64,000 nucleotides of DNA from assembly GCA_049999805.1 (NCBI GenBank), contig JBNGIO010006384.1, positions 1-64,000 on the forward strand, read 5' to 3'. The notes beneath the pieces were generated by a model. It saw only the letters and a list, made by a program, of their open reading frames with translations, was not told the origin of the DNA and made no database searches. The stretch's first letter is position 1; each line of letters begins with the position of its first letter. Below, piece by piece: positions 24,678 to 36,280 of the stretch. This DNA is from Folioceros fuciformis. Taxonomy: Eukaryota > Anthocerotophyta > Anthocerotopsida > Anthocerotales. The position numbers and the translations under genes were made by a program.

Positions 24678-27600
24678 TCAAGACAACCACTCTCTGGGGA
24701 ATGTGAAGAAATCTCGGAAGGCTCCGTCTCGTTTGCAATGCTTTGTCACGACGGAGTACACGTCGAGAAGCAGATTTGGGAACCTCTTCTTGAAATATCT
24801 CACATACCCGTCGGGGTAGGGTTCCAGCAGAGCCTGCATCAAGGGATGACAGTGCAGCATTCTCCAAGTCAGTTCAGCACTCTCAACGCACGGAAAAGGC
24901 TTTCTGTACCTTACACAAGGCAACAAAGAGTTGCAGCCATACCTTGACTTCTGGCGGGAGCTCGGCGTAGTGATGTGATCTGTTGCGGATGAATCGTAGC
25001 AAATCGCGCACACTTCGGTATTTGTATTGTCGGAACCTGGTCGCGTCCGACAGCAAAGCGAGATCTATTTTGTCTGACCATTGGTTTTTGAATGCGCTAG
25101 CAGCAATGGCCTCGAGATCTTTAAGCATTTCGGAGTCTTTCACTCTGTCCTCGAGCTCAAACTTGTCGCTGGTGGCGGTGAGGAAATTCAGGCACTTCTC
25201 TGGATTCCAGAAAAATGGATGGGCCAGCACTTCTTTAGCTTCAAGTCTGCAGTGCAGACACATGCACTGATGAGCAACAGAACACGAGGAGAAGGGAGGG
25301 AAGGCCACAAGAGCAAGGCGCACCCTACACACCTGGCTTTGGGGTCTTTATCAAGTAAAGGACGTATTAGATGGGCTGCCTCTGGCAGGTCAGACAGTGG
25401 AAGAAGGTTACTAGACGAATTCATAATGTTCGACTCCCTGTGGATGTCAGATCCGAAAGGATGCCCGCCTCCGGTAATGCAAAAGAAGAGCAAACATCCC
25501 AAGTTGAACAGATCAACACTTGGCGACTGCTTTTCACCATGGCTCAATTGCTCTGGAGCTCGCCACCCTCTTGAACCACAACCACCTTCTGCGTGTACGA
25601 GAACACGGTGGACCGTCAGACGTCGACACAAGAGTCCAGTCTTTTGAGTGAAAGACAGAACAGAAAGAGGTGGTGTTGACAGCTCTCACCAGTCAGAGAC
25701 ACAAAAGAAGTGGCATCCGGATCTAGGCGTTTGCTAATGCCCATGTCACAAAGCTTTGCCTTCACATGATCACCCGACATGGCCACAAGGACATTATGAG
25801 GTTTCAAATCTCTGTGGATGATATTCTTCGAGTGGAGATGAATCAATCCTGCAACAACATCCCTGCGCTCAAACACATCCACAACCCAAGTTCACCTGTC
25901 ACCCTAAATTTACAAACAGGCTGCGGATCTCACTTTGCGTGAAGTTGCTTACGAGATATAGATTTTGCACTTGCCTCAGTAGCCACATCATTTTTTCTGA
26001 TGGCTCTTGGTCAGATATCCACAAGTCCTCCTTCCGAACAACTATCTCTGGTAACAGCCTATCCCTATCTTCCTCAACCCCCCCACTGGCCCTCAGGATG
26101 AGATCATGCAGGCTGCAGGTGCAGCGCTCCAGCGCTAGATAGACAAAAGATCTGTCCCTTTCCCAAAAGAAATAGCGAACCACATTTGGATGTGCATCCG
26201 ACGCAATCAGTGCAGAAACTTCTTTTGCAGCATTTTTCAAGAGATGTTCCAGCATTTTCTTAACAGCAACCTGCCTTCCGTCCTCCAAATAGCCTTCAAG
26301 GACTTGTGTCCCATTGCTGCCGTAGCCAATGACCTTATCTGTAACCCACAATTTACCGACCCGAGTGCCAGGTCTGCTGCCATCGGTTCCAGGTTTGCTG
26401 CCATGAGCAATAACCTTCTCCTGAGATAAAGACGAGTCATCGCCCAATATCCCTACTCCACTTTCGCCACCATCTTCCTGCGTGTAACTGGAAGGACGCG
26501 ACTTTTGAGGAGCCTCCTCCTGCTTTCCTAAACTCTCGACCTTACCGCGTCCTGCTCTCTTCCTTCTCCTGTCTGTTTTCACTCCCTTTGATCCCGGTGA
26601 CATCAATGCCCCAGCCTTTGAAGCCTTTGAGGGAAAATTTCCTGTGCCTTCCCGAGGCCTTGGGGCTCGAAAATTCAGAAACCAATATATGGCAAGCGAA
26701 ATCAGTCCAAGAATCGACAAACCCAATACGTTGTATGGCACTGACAAGCTACGAAATAACATGGGAGGATCTTTTGAGTGTCCAGGTGGCAACGCCAGAG
26801 CGTGACGGGCATTGTCATTTGCAATAGGAAGCCTACCCAGTAAGCTTGCACCTTCATCAGCACCATCCGGAGGAACCTGCGTAAAAGGACTATTGAGAGC
26901 TGGAGGATGCCTCCCTCCGGAATTATTCTCGTCTAGAAATTTAACACGAGCCAAGGAAATAGCCCATTCCAATGCCTGCGTTTTGACATTTTTGCGCTGG
27001 AATGCATACTCGTTCCTCGATATATATAGGGTTACCTCGTCAGAAGCCTCCTCTGTAGACGCAAGTGCTTCCGTTACCAGGTTTCCAAGGTTTGAGAGGG
27101 GTTCTTTGGACAGACGTGGCGTGGAGTCCCATTGTCCGAGCAGTTTACCAGTTGATCCATTCACAGCAAAGACAACTGAAGACCGGCACCCATTGACAAT
27201 CGTCCCATCCATGCGGTAAGGAACGCGTGATAAAACTTCATCCGGCGACAACTGTCTGCCCTTACTGTTCAATGTAGCCAATGCCTGCAGCAATTCAGGG
27301 ATCTCAAGCGTGAGCACTTATTCTCACACTCACGTCAGACGACCACCTCAAAAGTAACTTGAACGGACCCAGAGCAGGGCATCACAACAGCAAAAGGAAA
27401 TTCTCAACTCCAGCTCGTCACCTTCCCATCAACTCCTTTGGCATGTACAATAAACTCCTGATCCTTCACCGAAAACACGATAACCTCGAGGTCGTCTTCC
27501 GCCACAACCATCTCAATTTCGTCAGGGTCTGGCGCTGGATATGGAGGAGGAGCAGATAGATTTGCATCCCCCTCAAGACCCATGGGGGCCACTGACGAAT

Positions 27601-27895
27601 AAGAAACCAAGGGCCCGGTGGGGAAGGACCATAAGACCTGATTGTCCGTGCTCAGCTTGCTTATGATACCATCATCATGGAGTATGAAGAAATCTTCCCC
27701 GGCCCACGGCACTGAAGCAGGTGCCGGGGAAAGCCAATTGAGGTCAGACTGAACCCAGTCTTCGTTTGGATTGCTCCTCACAAGGCCCGACCACAGCAGG
27801 ATCAAACACTGCAGAGGCAGCAGAAATCGGAGCCCCGCCCTCACGGCAACCATACTCGGTCCGATCCAGCTACGGAAGCGCGCAGAGACCACCAT
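24678..27895 (-). CDS. IRE1: IRE1 unfolded-protein-response kinase/ribonuclease
   Basis: The product is the ER membrane sensor that dimerises on stress and cuts bZIP60-type mRNA. A signal peptide lies near the second Met at 27853 (LLPLQCLILLWSG). A lumenal domain of about 320 residues follows, then a membrane segment (NVLGLSILGLISLAIYWFL), a basic linker, the kinase and the KEN ribonuclease domain. Kinase motifs are GYGSNGTQV, AVKKML, HRDLKPHN, DMG (normal for plant IRE1 in place of DFG) and WRAPEQL. The RNase part includes RSVRDLLRFIRN, HHYAELP and YFKKRFPNLLLDVY. Exon 1 ends at the GVDGK codons; exon 2 starts near 27284 and is about 1.35 kb; four or five smaller exons follow. The ATG at 27895 or 27853 could be used; the second gives the better signal peptide. 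Confidence 0.93.
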
Positions 27896-28617
27896 CCCGA
27901 CTCCAACACGGCCCTACAGCCACACGCTGAGCAGCTTCCTGGAAGCCCACCTGCCAAAACTCACCGCCCAGCAAGAGGAGGAAGGGGAAGATTTTGCTGC
28001 GCCCCTGGGTCTCGTTCATCGTCGTCGTCAGCTCAGTCAGAGTCATCTACAGGGAATGCGATGAATAGCTGATGATCCGGGCTAGAGCACGGTAAGCCGA
28101 GGGAAGGCGCATGGAAATAGACGAACGATATACGAGAAGGAGAGCCTCTAGATAAGCAGCGTTCACAGTTAACCCTGGTTGAGTTCTAACCAACCGCAGG
28201 GTCGGGTTAGTTTCACCTCCTCCTCCCGCTCCTTCCAACCGAAGCCTTTTCATTCCACGGCTGAGGCCGCTGCTGAGGGGAAAGAATCCAGCTCCTTCCT
28301 TTCCTTTCCGCAGGCAGCCGCCAGGGCAGCGCATTGCCGAGGGGGAGGGCAGCTGCTGCGGAAGGGAAGGGGAAGGAGAAGGCGCGGAAGGAAGGAAGGG
28401 AAGAGGGAAAGAAGAAGGAGGAGGCCGGTGTGGCATTGCGGATGAGTCTTGTTGCGGGAATTTGTATGATGCGAAGAAGTTGTTGAGGTTTTGTACGTAT
28501 GCGGGGATTCAGGTGCGAGAGGAATCTCAAGACCGTGCATAGGAGCATGGCAGGTTGGCGCTGAAAGCCAGCTCGCCAGGGTTGCATTGTTATGCGGCCC
28601 GCCCCCTGCTCTGAGCA
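27896..28617. promoter_or_regulatory. bidirectional promoter between IRE1 and MinD
   Basis: About 720 bp separates the two divergent starts. The part at 28300-28440 is purine-rich on the plus strand (gaagg and ggaag runs). Two short upstream ATGs precede the MinD start, one opening a five-codon frame at about 28547. No protein-coding signature is present. Confidence 0.5.
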
Positions 28618-29940
28618 ATGTGGGTCGCCGGGGCCCTCTCATCTTCCGGGCTGCTGCAGCTCTCATCTTCTGTTTCTTCTTGCCGCAGCTCGCTGGACAG
28701 GGTAGCAGGTCGTGTTCTTTATAATCCCTGTTTTCGCTATCTTGGCTAGGCTTCTTTGCGCTGGACATGGTGTAGTGTGGTGTGGTGTGGTGTGGTGCGG
28801 TGCGGCGTGGTGTGGTGTGGTGTGGTGTTTCTTTGTGGCCGGATGGGATGTTGGATGGCTTTCTGTAAGGAAGGAGGTTAATCTGGAGGGTTTGGTGTGG
28901 CAGGATGGGGGCAGGTGGAGCTTGGAAGAGCGGGAGGGGTTTTGGCTGGAGACTGGAGTAACGGGACGCTGGCAGAAAGAATCGGGGGGAAGCGGTGGTG
29001 CGAGAGACTGAGGAGAAGGTGTTGCAACCCGCAGGATAGGGCTGTGAAGAAGGGGCTGAGCAGAACAGGGGTGACGACCGTGGCAGTGTTGCAATGGAAT
29101 CGAAAGCCTGTTTTCGCGGGGACGGCGCCTCGTGTGGTGGTGATCACGTCGGGGAAGGGGGGAGTGGGAAAGACCACGACCACGGCCAATCTCGGGATGT
29201 CGCTGGCCAGGCTGAACTTCAAGGTGGTGGCCATCGATGCGGACGTAGGGCTTCGGAACCTGGACTTGCTGCTGGGGCTTGAAAATCGGGTGAACTATAC
29301 GGCCATGGAGGTGCTGAACGGCGAGTGCCGGCTGGATCAAGCTCTCATCCGCGACAAGCGATGGAGCAACTTTGAGCTGCTGTGCATAAACAAGCCGCGT
29401 TACAAAATGCCATTGGGATTCGGGGGCAAAGCCCTGACATGGCTGGTTGACGCGCTGAGGAAGCGGCCGGACGGGACCCCTGACTTCATCCTCATTGACT
29501 GCCCCGCAGGCATCGACGCCGGCTTCATCACCGCCATCACTCCTGCTAACGAGGCCATTCTGGTCACCACTCCCGACATCACCAGCTTGAGAGACGCGGA
29601 CCGGGTGACTGGCCTGCTGGAGTGCGATGGTGTGAAGGACATCAAGATGGTTGTAAACCGGGTGCGCAGCGATATGATCAAGGGGGAGGACATGATGTCC
29701 GTACTGGACGTGCAGGAGATGCTAGGTTTGCCGCTGCTCGGGGTCATCCCGGAGGATTCCGAAGTGATCAAGAGCACCAACAGGGGCTACCCTTTGGTCC
29801 TCAAGAAGCCCCCCACTCTGGCAGGGTTGGCTTTGGAGCAGGCTGCATGGAGGCTGGTGGAACAAGATAGTATGAAGGCTGTCCTGGTGGAGGAGGGCCC
29901 GGCTAAGAAGGGCTTCGGCTTGCCCTTCATTGGGGGATAG
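28618..29940 (+). CDS. MIND1: plastid division-site protein MinD
   Basis: The product is a membrane-associated ATPase that, with MinE, places the plastid FtsZ ring. The main exon (29035-29940) has the deviant Walker A GKGGVGKTTTTAN, the DADVGLRNLDLLLGLENR block, IDCPAGID, and the C-terminal region ending GFGLPFIGG. That frame has no ATG before the Walker A region. A stop at 28879-28881 closes it upstream, leaving only a GTG at 28897. A good solution is an upstream exon at 28618-28701 (ATG at 28618), which encodes a Ser/Leu-rich transit-like peptide starting MWVAGALSSSG. It joins in phase 0 through a GT (28702) and an AG (29033-29034). The 333-bp intron contains a GTGGTGTG array. The length of about 330 residues fits the family. 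Confidence 0.9.
28769..28827. repeat. GTGGT/GTGTG simple repeat inside the MinD intron
   Basis: The run is built of tgtggtgtgg and tgcgg units over about 60 bp. It lies in the proposed MinD intron, so length changes would not affect the protein. Confidence 0.9.
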
Positions 29941-30278
29941 CCTACCACGGCATCTGATGAATTGAGTGCGTGCATTCTTTTTCCAGCCCTGGACGGATGG
30001 TTTTGATCAGCGATACGGTAACATACGGGAGCAGTGCAGTGCAAATAGATTATGGAGCAAAGCTAGCCAGCATTTATAGTATCTTTCAATTTGGATTCTT
30101 TCTGTTGCTAACCAGTTTCAGCGTTTCCTCCTCCCTTGCCGCATACCAGTGCGGTGAGCAAGAGGGTGCTGGATATGTACAATGGATGATGTTGGATCAT
30201 CAAAGTGAGAAAGCAAGCGAGGTGTGTTGAGTACTGACGACACCTGATGGTCTGTTCCTGTCTTTCCCTCCCTTCACT
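29941..30278. other. convergent intergenic region
   Basis: 338 bp between the MinD stop and the stop of the small minus-strand gene. No gene is visible; it should hold both 3' UTRs. Confidence 0.5.
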
Positions 30279-30760
30279 TCACAGGATATGGTCTCTGCGA
30301 AGGGCAGCGATGGTCAGGTCCCCAGCAGCAACCAGTCCTGCCCTCCTGAGGTCATACAACTTGAGGCCCCCCAGCAAGGCTTGGTCCGTGGTCTCTTCCA
30401 ACCACGGCGGGAATACTACTTGGCTCAGGTCCACCACCTTCTCCATCACATCCGGCTTGCCCCCAGGGTATACCATATAAGTATACAGCTTCCCCCTGCC
30501 TCTCCTTCGCTTCTGAGAGTACAAACCGCGTCTGCAACTGCTCTTCCTCCTCCTTCCCTTCCTCTTCACTTACCGGTGCTGTCTTCTCCTCTGCCGCCCC
30601 CGTCGTGTCTTCCCCATCCCTTCCATCTCTTCTACTCACCTCGTCCGTCGCCACTGACTTTTCCCTCTCCACTCCACGGATCTGAGCTGCCACTTCCTCC
30701 CCTTTCTGGCGAATGAATTCTTGGCGTTCATCTGCCTGCTCGCAACCGTGGCCGAGTTAG
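30279..30760 (-). CDS. unrecognised small protein gene, 5' end not resolved
   Basis: Two minus-strand exons fit. The last, 30512-30279, encodes a basic start (KRRRGRGK) and then a compact folded-looking region with YMVYPGGKPDVMEKVV, VVFPPWLEE and AAGDLTIAALRRDHIL before the stop. The previous exon ends at 30574 with a strong donor (gtaagtg) and encodes an Arg/Glu-rich helix (RQEFIRQKGEEV) followed by an acidic stretch. The intron is 61 bp in phase 0. The frame upstream of about 30745 meets a stop, so a further 5' exon is needed. I do not recognise the family. An alternative is that the upstream exon reads straight through in its own frame, giving a Gly/Pro-rich C-terminus, but that looks less like a folded protein. 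Confidence 0.45.
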
Positions 30761-31497
30761 CAGTGGCAGCTGGAGACTTGGAATGGAATTGACCATGGAA
30801 CGAGACGAATCACTTCAGCGGCTTCTAGAGGGACGGGGGCTTGGCTACCGGAAGGCGCCGCCCATGCTCCGCTGCACGGTGGCCTGGTCTTGAGGTAACT
30901 CCCCACCACCGTCTTCCTGCGAAACGAAGCACACATGAGGACACTCTGAATCTGGTATCCATAGCTATTGTAGTCATCGAACTGTCAGCAATGGGCCATC
31001 CTCTTTTCTGTTTCGTGCATCCGCACATTGTGCGATAGGCCTCCAGGTCGTCTCGATTTCCCAGCTGACACCGTAGCCGCGTGGCGCACAATTTAAAAGC
31101 CACGTAGCGGCCCCTTGGTGGAGTTTCCCGCTCCTTCTCTTATCACCACACCTTTTGGCATTGTTTGCTCGCCAAAGAGACGAAAATTTGTCTCGCACAA
31201 TTATTCTCTCCTAACGTGTATGTGTCTAGATGTACATATATATATAGGTTTACATCTTTTTTTATATCTAAGATATCCCATATATTAATAAAAAAGATGA
31301 TTAATATTAAATATATTTCTCTCCACATATTATTTATATATGAAACTTTGTTATACGTTTATTGTTCACGCATTCAACTAAGCTAGAAGATTAACAATAC
31401 CCAATGAAGAAAACTATTTTGTAGCAATCATAGTTAGAGCTGAATAGCTTAAAAAATATGAAAAATGATAGCATACTAAGTATGTAAGAAACTATGC
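30761..31497. other. boundary between the GC-rich gene block and the AT-rich island
   Basis: Composition changes abruptly near 31,190. Upstream sequence is mixed or GC-rich; downstream it is AT-rich with ta runs at 31234-31247 and 31300-31345. A 32-codon plus-strand frame at about 30795 (starts MERDESLQRL) has no support. No gene is assigned. Confidence 0.5.
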
Positions 31498-33941
31498 TTA
31501 TCCCTTAACAGTCCACTCCGTAAAAATAGCTAAATGATTTGCTCTAGAGAGGAAAAGCTCATTGTAGCATTTTTCTACTTGTACCATAGAGTTGGAATCG
31601 AGGAATGAGGGCTTCACAACATATGGTACCAACATGTTTGTTGTCACTCTTTCCATGCTGCGAGATTCTATAGTGAGCTCATCAAATTTGAGTTCATAGA
31701 ATATAAGATCGTTGTGTACAAGAAGTAGAGGACATAATCGATCAACTTCATAGCCAATTTGGGATGCGAGAAGAGCTTTTGCATATTGTAGTAACATGAT
31801 TCGAAATCTCACTTCATCTCGCAACCTTGAAGAGATTTCAATTTTGGGAATAAACCAACCTAGAATATCTATCTTGAAATTAGAATTCTTCAGACATGTT
31901 AAGGTGGTGACCTGCTGAGAGCAAAGCACTAAGCAATGGGCCTTGTTGCCATGCCACCCAAATAGAGGAGCCCAACGCTGAAGCAATTCTGATATATTGA
32001 CATACTTTCTTAAAACAATAAATCCACGATACAAACCCATAATACCTGGATCTTTGTAGGTAAGATGATGGATGAATTGGCTTGAAGATGTGTCAAAGAA
32101 TTGAAAGCTTAATCGGCACTTTCGAAGTTTTGTAACAATGTTTGTCAAAGTATGTTTGAGATAGAAGAAAAAAATTCCATAAATATCGTAGCGAGGCAAA
32201 AGAAATTCACTTCTGTCCTCCTCTATAACCTGTAGTAAACAGAGAAGACCAAAAAAACAAAAAATGTAAACACAAAGACAGAGAACCTCTTCATGAAGAT
32301 AGTTAAATATTGTTGCAAGCTTCCAAGAAGCATAATTTGTAAAACAAGGTTGGAAGGGGAAAGAAACAAAACCTTGTGGATGGGCCAGCCGCCAAAGCAA
32401 TCCAAAGCAGAGGAATGACCTATCCACCCCTTCAAGGCAGAGAATAAAGTGGGATTTGGGATAACATGGTGACCGGAATAGTGGCCAAGGGGTAGCAACA
32501 TTCCTGTATCTCGAAAATGTCTCACAGCTTCAAAATGCTCTTGAATGAGATACTGCTCAGTTGTCTGAGTATTGTCAAATGTAGATATAATCTGTCGTCT
32601 AGCTTCTTCACATCCTTCTGGACGCCAATTTAATAGTGTCATCTCTATCAAATGTTTCCAAATCCCAGGTCCTTGGCTATGAATATGGACGTTACATTGA
32701 GTATTTGTTACCGCCATACGATTCACTTGTGTTCTATCAGAAATGTTGTTTAACTTTTTTACTAACCCAAAAATGCTTGTAAGATAAATATCTTTTGGAT
32801 CTATAACTTTAGAGTTTTTTATGATGCTAGTGATGGTCTCTATAAGTATGAGGTACTGCGGCACTGTTAAGAAAGCTGAGTATTGAATAGCTATTATGGC
32901 ATCCACGATAGAATCAAGGTAAAGATTCTGGGACCAGAATGACAGCAAACAGCATATAATAAGGTTCCTAGCCATAGCATGGTGATTTGAACAATTGATG
33001 TACAAAGTGATTTCTGGTTTGGGATGCAAATTGTTCTTGTGCTCAAACTGACGATCAATATTTATTTGCTGAAGGGTTTGGAATATAATGCTTAAGTCAT
33101 AACAACCATCGAAAGATAATCGCAAGGGAGTTGGGAGAGACTCATCTGGACCATCGTTCTTCAGTAGGGGAACAACAGGAGTAGTGTCCCATGCTGTGAC
33201 AACATCATTTTGTGCAATAGTCTTAGTCTTGCTTGATTGATCATTTTTCCTTTTTATTGGATTTGAGATCCGCTCGCAGAGTAGTTGGTGTCCATCTTTC
33301 CAATGCTCTTTTGAACAACTCGAGCTACAATAAGCAATCAACTCGCACTTCTTGCATATCTTAGACACTTTTTTCTGACAAGGGGGTCTTGTGCTGTTAC
33401 AATCCCAATTTGCACATGTATATGCAAGTGGGCATATACTCATATTAGCAGAAGAACCAAAAGTGCCTCCCCTTTTATAAGTATCTCCAAGGAGATCCAA
33501 TCCACTTTCAAATGCCAATGGTAGAATGTTTGGTGGATACATGAAATGGTTCAAACACAAAAGTATGTAGGAAAGAAGAGACTTGCCGGCTTCTATACTC
33601 CTTGTTTGCAGCATATCTGTGCTTAATAGCTCCTTGACTCCATCTTCTCTTTCACTATGCATGATCCCTTGTACTTCGGCACAAACATCGGGATGTGCCT
33701 GAAAGTTTTTGAAGATTGCCCTCTTTTGTTGTTCATACTTAACATCCATTTCAAAAAATTTGAATGCTTCTTTGTCTTCCAAGCTGTCCAGGGACTCCAA
33801 GTGAGCATCAGATAACTCATCCAGTTGCTTGAGTTGTTGAAGTGGAAAATAGTCATTAAGAACATGTTTCAACCGCCTAGCACCATCTATAATATTGATT
33901 TTGAAGAGATGCTCCCAAGAAACATCATCTAAGTGATCCAT
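31498..33941 (-). CDS. MYND zinc-finger protein with DUF4470-like region
   Basis: Two exons, 33941-32373 and 32229-31498, are joined by a 143-bp intron (GT-AG, phase 0). The N-terminal 165 residues are mostly helical. A MYND zinc finger follows at about residues 170-230, with CANWDC, CKKC, YCSSSC and HWKDGHQLLC. Next is a region starting LRLSFDGCYDLSIIF and containing ITLYINCSNHHAMARNLI, which resembles DUF4470, a domain found beside MYND fingers and in the dynein assembly factor DNAAF3. The long C-terminus (LLPLGHYSG, LPRYDIYGIFF) looks conserved because the paralogue keeps it. The ATG at 33941 matches the paralogue's start; the frame extends to 33992 only through a GTG in a 51-bp repeat. 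Codon use is AT-rich, unlike neighbouring housekeeping genes. No function is assigned. Confidence 0.75.
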
Positions 33942-33986
33942 ATGAGAGACGCGACAGAGATTATCCCAAGAAACATCATCTAAGGG
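33914..33986. repeat. 51-bp duplication at the MYND gene start
   Basis: The motif cccaagaaacatcatctaag occurs at 33914 and 33965, 51 bp apart, in the same frame. The encoded DDVSW block therefore appears twice, once just upstream of the ATG. The right-hand paralogue has a single copy. Confidence 0.9.
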
Positions 33987-33992
33987 ATCCAC

Positions 33993-34990
33993 ACGATAGA
34001 CATGTTAAATGGCCTTGCCATGTGATGCTTATTTCACAAGTGGAGTATTTCTAGCCACAAGCTTGATCCAACTATTAGTAACCACCAAAAGCCCAATCCT
34101 GCATGCTATGGAAACTAGATAGTCTTCTTAATATGTGATGTGTATTTCGCAATCCCACTTGTTGAAATTAGATAGTCTTATCATATAATGTGTACTCCAC
34201 CATACAATCTGTTGAAGCTAGATAGTCTTGTTATATGATGTTGATTCCACTGGCAATCCAATTGATGTGTTGAAACTAGTCAATCTTGCCATATGATGTT
34301 TATTCCATAATCCAACATGTTGAAACTAGATAGTCTTGAACAAGACTATCTAGACTAAACATCACATAACATCATATGATGTTTATTCCGCAATCCAACG
34401 TTAATGTATTGAAACCAAGCAGTCTTGCCAGCCATGCAGTCTTGCCAGCCATGTGATGTTCAATCTAGAACAGCAATGTTCATAACCACAGGCCCAATCT
34501 CGCCTCCTATCTTGCCAACCATGTGATGTTCAATCTAGAACAGCAATGTTCATAACCACAGGCCCAATCTCGCCTCCTAAACTCGATAGTCTTGTAAAAC
34601 GATGCTCATGTTACAAGTGCAAACCTATCTGAAATCATGAGCTCAATCCAAATGTTCATAACATGCCTTAGAGCCTAATCAAACCTACTGATCTTAATAG
34701 TAGTGCTAAACAATGCTTAGTTCACAACTGTCCAGCTCATAAATCATGAACTCAATCTAGAGCCCAATCCAACCTACTATTCCTGATAGTTTAGGTATGA
34801 GATGTATATTCCACTAGGGCAATGTTGAAAACCAAAAGCGCAATGCTCCAAGAGTGGTGTTCAAAACCATAAGCCCAATGCTCCAAGAGTAGTGTTCAAA
34901 ACCAGAAGCCCAATGCTCTATTCAAAACCAAAAGCCCAATGCTCTCTGCTAAACTCAAAAGACCTACTTAGTAATGCTTATTTCATATAT
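33993..34990. repeat. satellite-like tandem repeats upstream of MYND copy A
   Basis: At 34110-34440 at least five diverged units of 55-70 bp share the core gaaactagatagtcttg...atatgatgt...attcca.aatcca. At 34440-34509 and 34510-34579 a 70-bp unit is repeated with one visible mismatch. At about 34820-34955 a unit of about 35 bp (gttcaaaacca.aagcccaatgctc) recurs four times. No gene is present. Related units flank MYND copy B at about 39775-39880. Confidence 0.85.
34326..34353. repeat. perfect 13-bp inverted repeat, 2-nt spacer
   Basis: The arms ctagatagtcttg (34326-34338) and caagactatctag (34341-34353) are exact reverse complements around aa. The arm is the core of the satellite unit, so one unit has been joined to an inverted copy. 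Confidence 0.9.
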
Positions 34991-36280
34991 GTGGTGTAGG
35001 TAACCAAGCACCATTTAAACTATCTTGTTCAACTAAGTTAGATGAGTATATGTTTAGTTTTTGCTTTGGATGAAAATTAATTTCTACAAGAAGATCTATA
35101 TACTTGAAACCTAGTAACGAATTTGACTTCAAAGATTTTAAAACTTTGAAGCACATAGTAAAATGGGTTGCTTAATGTAGGTACTTATGGAATGATAAAA
35201 GGGGTTAGGAAGAGGGGAAGGTGAGTCATATTCAACTTGAGGATTGAAAGGTGGAAACTTGTGGCATGAGCCATGTTGGTGACGAGGAACAATGGGAATG
35301 ATATCATTCTCTTCGACGAATCAGTAGACGAGACTTTACAAAGGACAAGGAAGTGTTCAACAAGGCCCTAGAATCTGTATTTGAGTGTTTAGGGGAGAAC
35401 AAGGATAGGATGAAAACCATGGCAGAGAGAGCTATGGTCTTGCATTTAAAATTAAGGGTCAACCTACTTGAAAAGTAGATAGGAGTGTGTGCACGCAAGA
35501 TACAAGAGCAATTGACTACCATCTACGATATCATGTTTTAAAGTTTAGACGTAGACTTTACCAACATGTTAGATATGGTGGAGTTTTAAACTCGATTGAA
35601 AATGATTTTGCTAGTGTAACTTAAGCCCTAAGTTGGATGTGCTTACAAATGATGATGGAGAGCAAAGATCTCGTTCCAAAGGCAATAGACTATGAGTAGG
35701 CAACATGTTTAAGTTTTGCTGTAATCACTCATTGTCAAGCTTAGCAGGCAAACAAGCATGCTCATTCCTTAGGCAAACAAGCATGCTCATTCCTTAGGTT
35801 ATCGGATGTTGTATGATTGTGGTTTTGCCAAAATAACAAGGGTTTAGCATTGCTTTTCTCATGACTACATAAGTTTCACTTGTACACACATGCGTTCTCC
35901 CAACGTCATGCCAATTGTAGGTTTGTTTGTAGCTATGGGGCACATCTTCACGGCTCCAAAATGCACCTGTGTCTTCCCTCAGGGCTAGTGAGCAATGCAT
36001 TGTTCCACATAATGCTATTTGCAATGTCATGTTCTCAATGCATTGTTACACAGAATTGCTATTTGCAATGTCATGTTCTTATTAATCGAAGAGGATGTAG
36101 GGGTTTCTTTTCTAACAAGAAGCACCGTGATCAATACTCTATCCAATAGTGTGCCTTGATAGAATATCCTCAATCCTCCAATGTGTGCTACAACAAAAGT
36201 TTGTAAGCTCTTCTATGCAGCAAGGGCGCGCTCTCATCCCCCTGCCATGGGCCCATGAGCAAGGTTTTTTGGTAAGTTGC
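34991..36280. other. AT-rich gene-free stretch between the two MYND copies
   Basis: No gene is supported. The duplicated flank ends near 35705. A 25-bp doublet (taggcaaacaagcatgctcattcct) occurs around 35745-35800, and a doublet containing ttgctatttgcaatgtcatgttct lies at about 36010-36080. Confidence 0.55.

Larger units (their letters stand above)
31205..35705. repeat. segmental duplication, left copy
   Basis: This segment is repeated in direct orientation at about 36890-40950. Similarity starts at the tctagatgtacat motif downstream of the MYND gene, continues through the whole gene, its intron and the 5' satellite region, and ends near ctatgag(t/c)agg. Shared flank landmarks are aaaattaagggtcaacct (35450 and 40720) and tagatatggtggagtt (35570 and 40842). 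The left copy is about 400 bp longer, mainly from extra satellite units. Confidence 0.85.

Noticed and set aside
28897-28899. GTG as MinD start codon
   Set aside because: GTG starts are not expected for a nuclear gene, and an ATG exon with correct phase and transit-like peptide is available upstream.
28663-29340. 225-codon minus-strand frame with His/Pro repeats
   Set aside because: It is the antisense shadow of MinD and of the GTGGTGTG microsatellite; the His-Thr repeat arises from the simple repeat.
33990-33992. GTG at 33992 as start of the MYND gene
   Set aside because: The ATG at 33941 aligns with the paralogue's ATG, and the GTG lies in the duplicated 51-bp unit.
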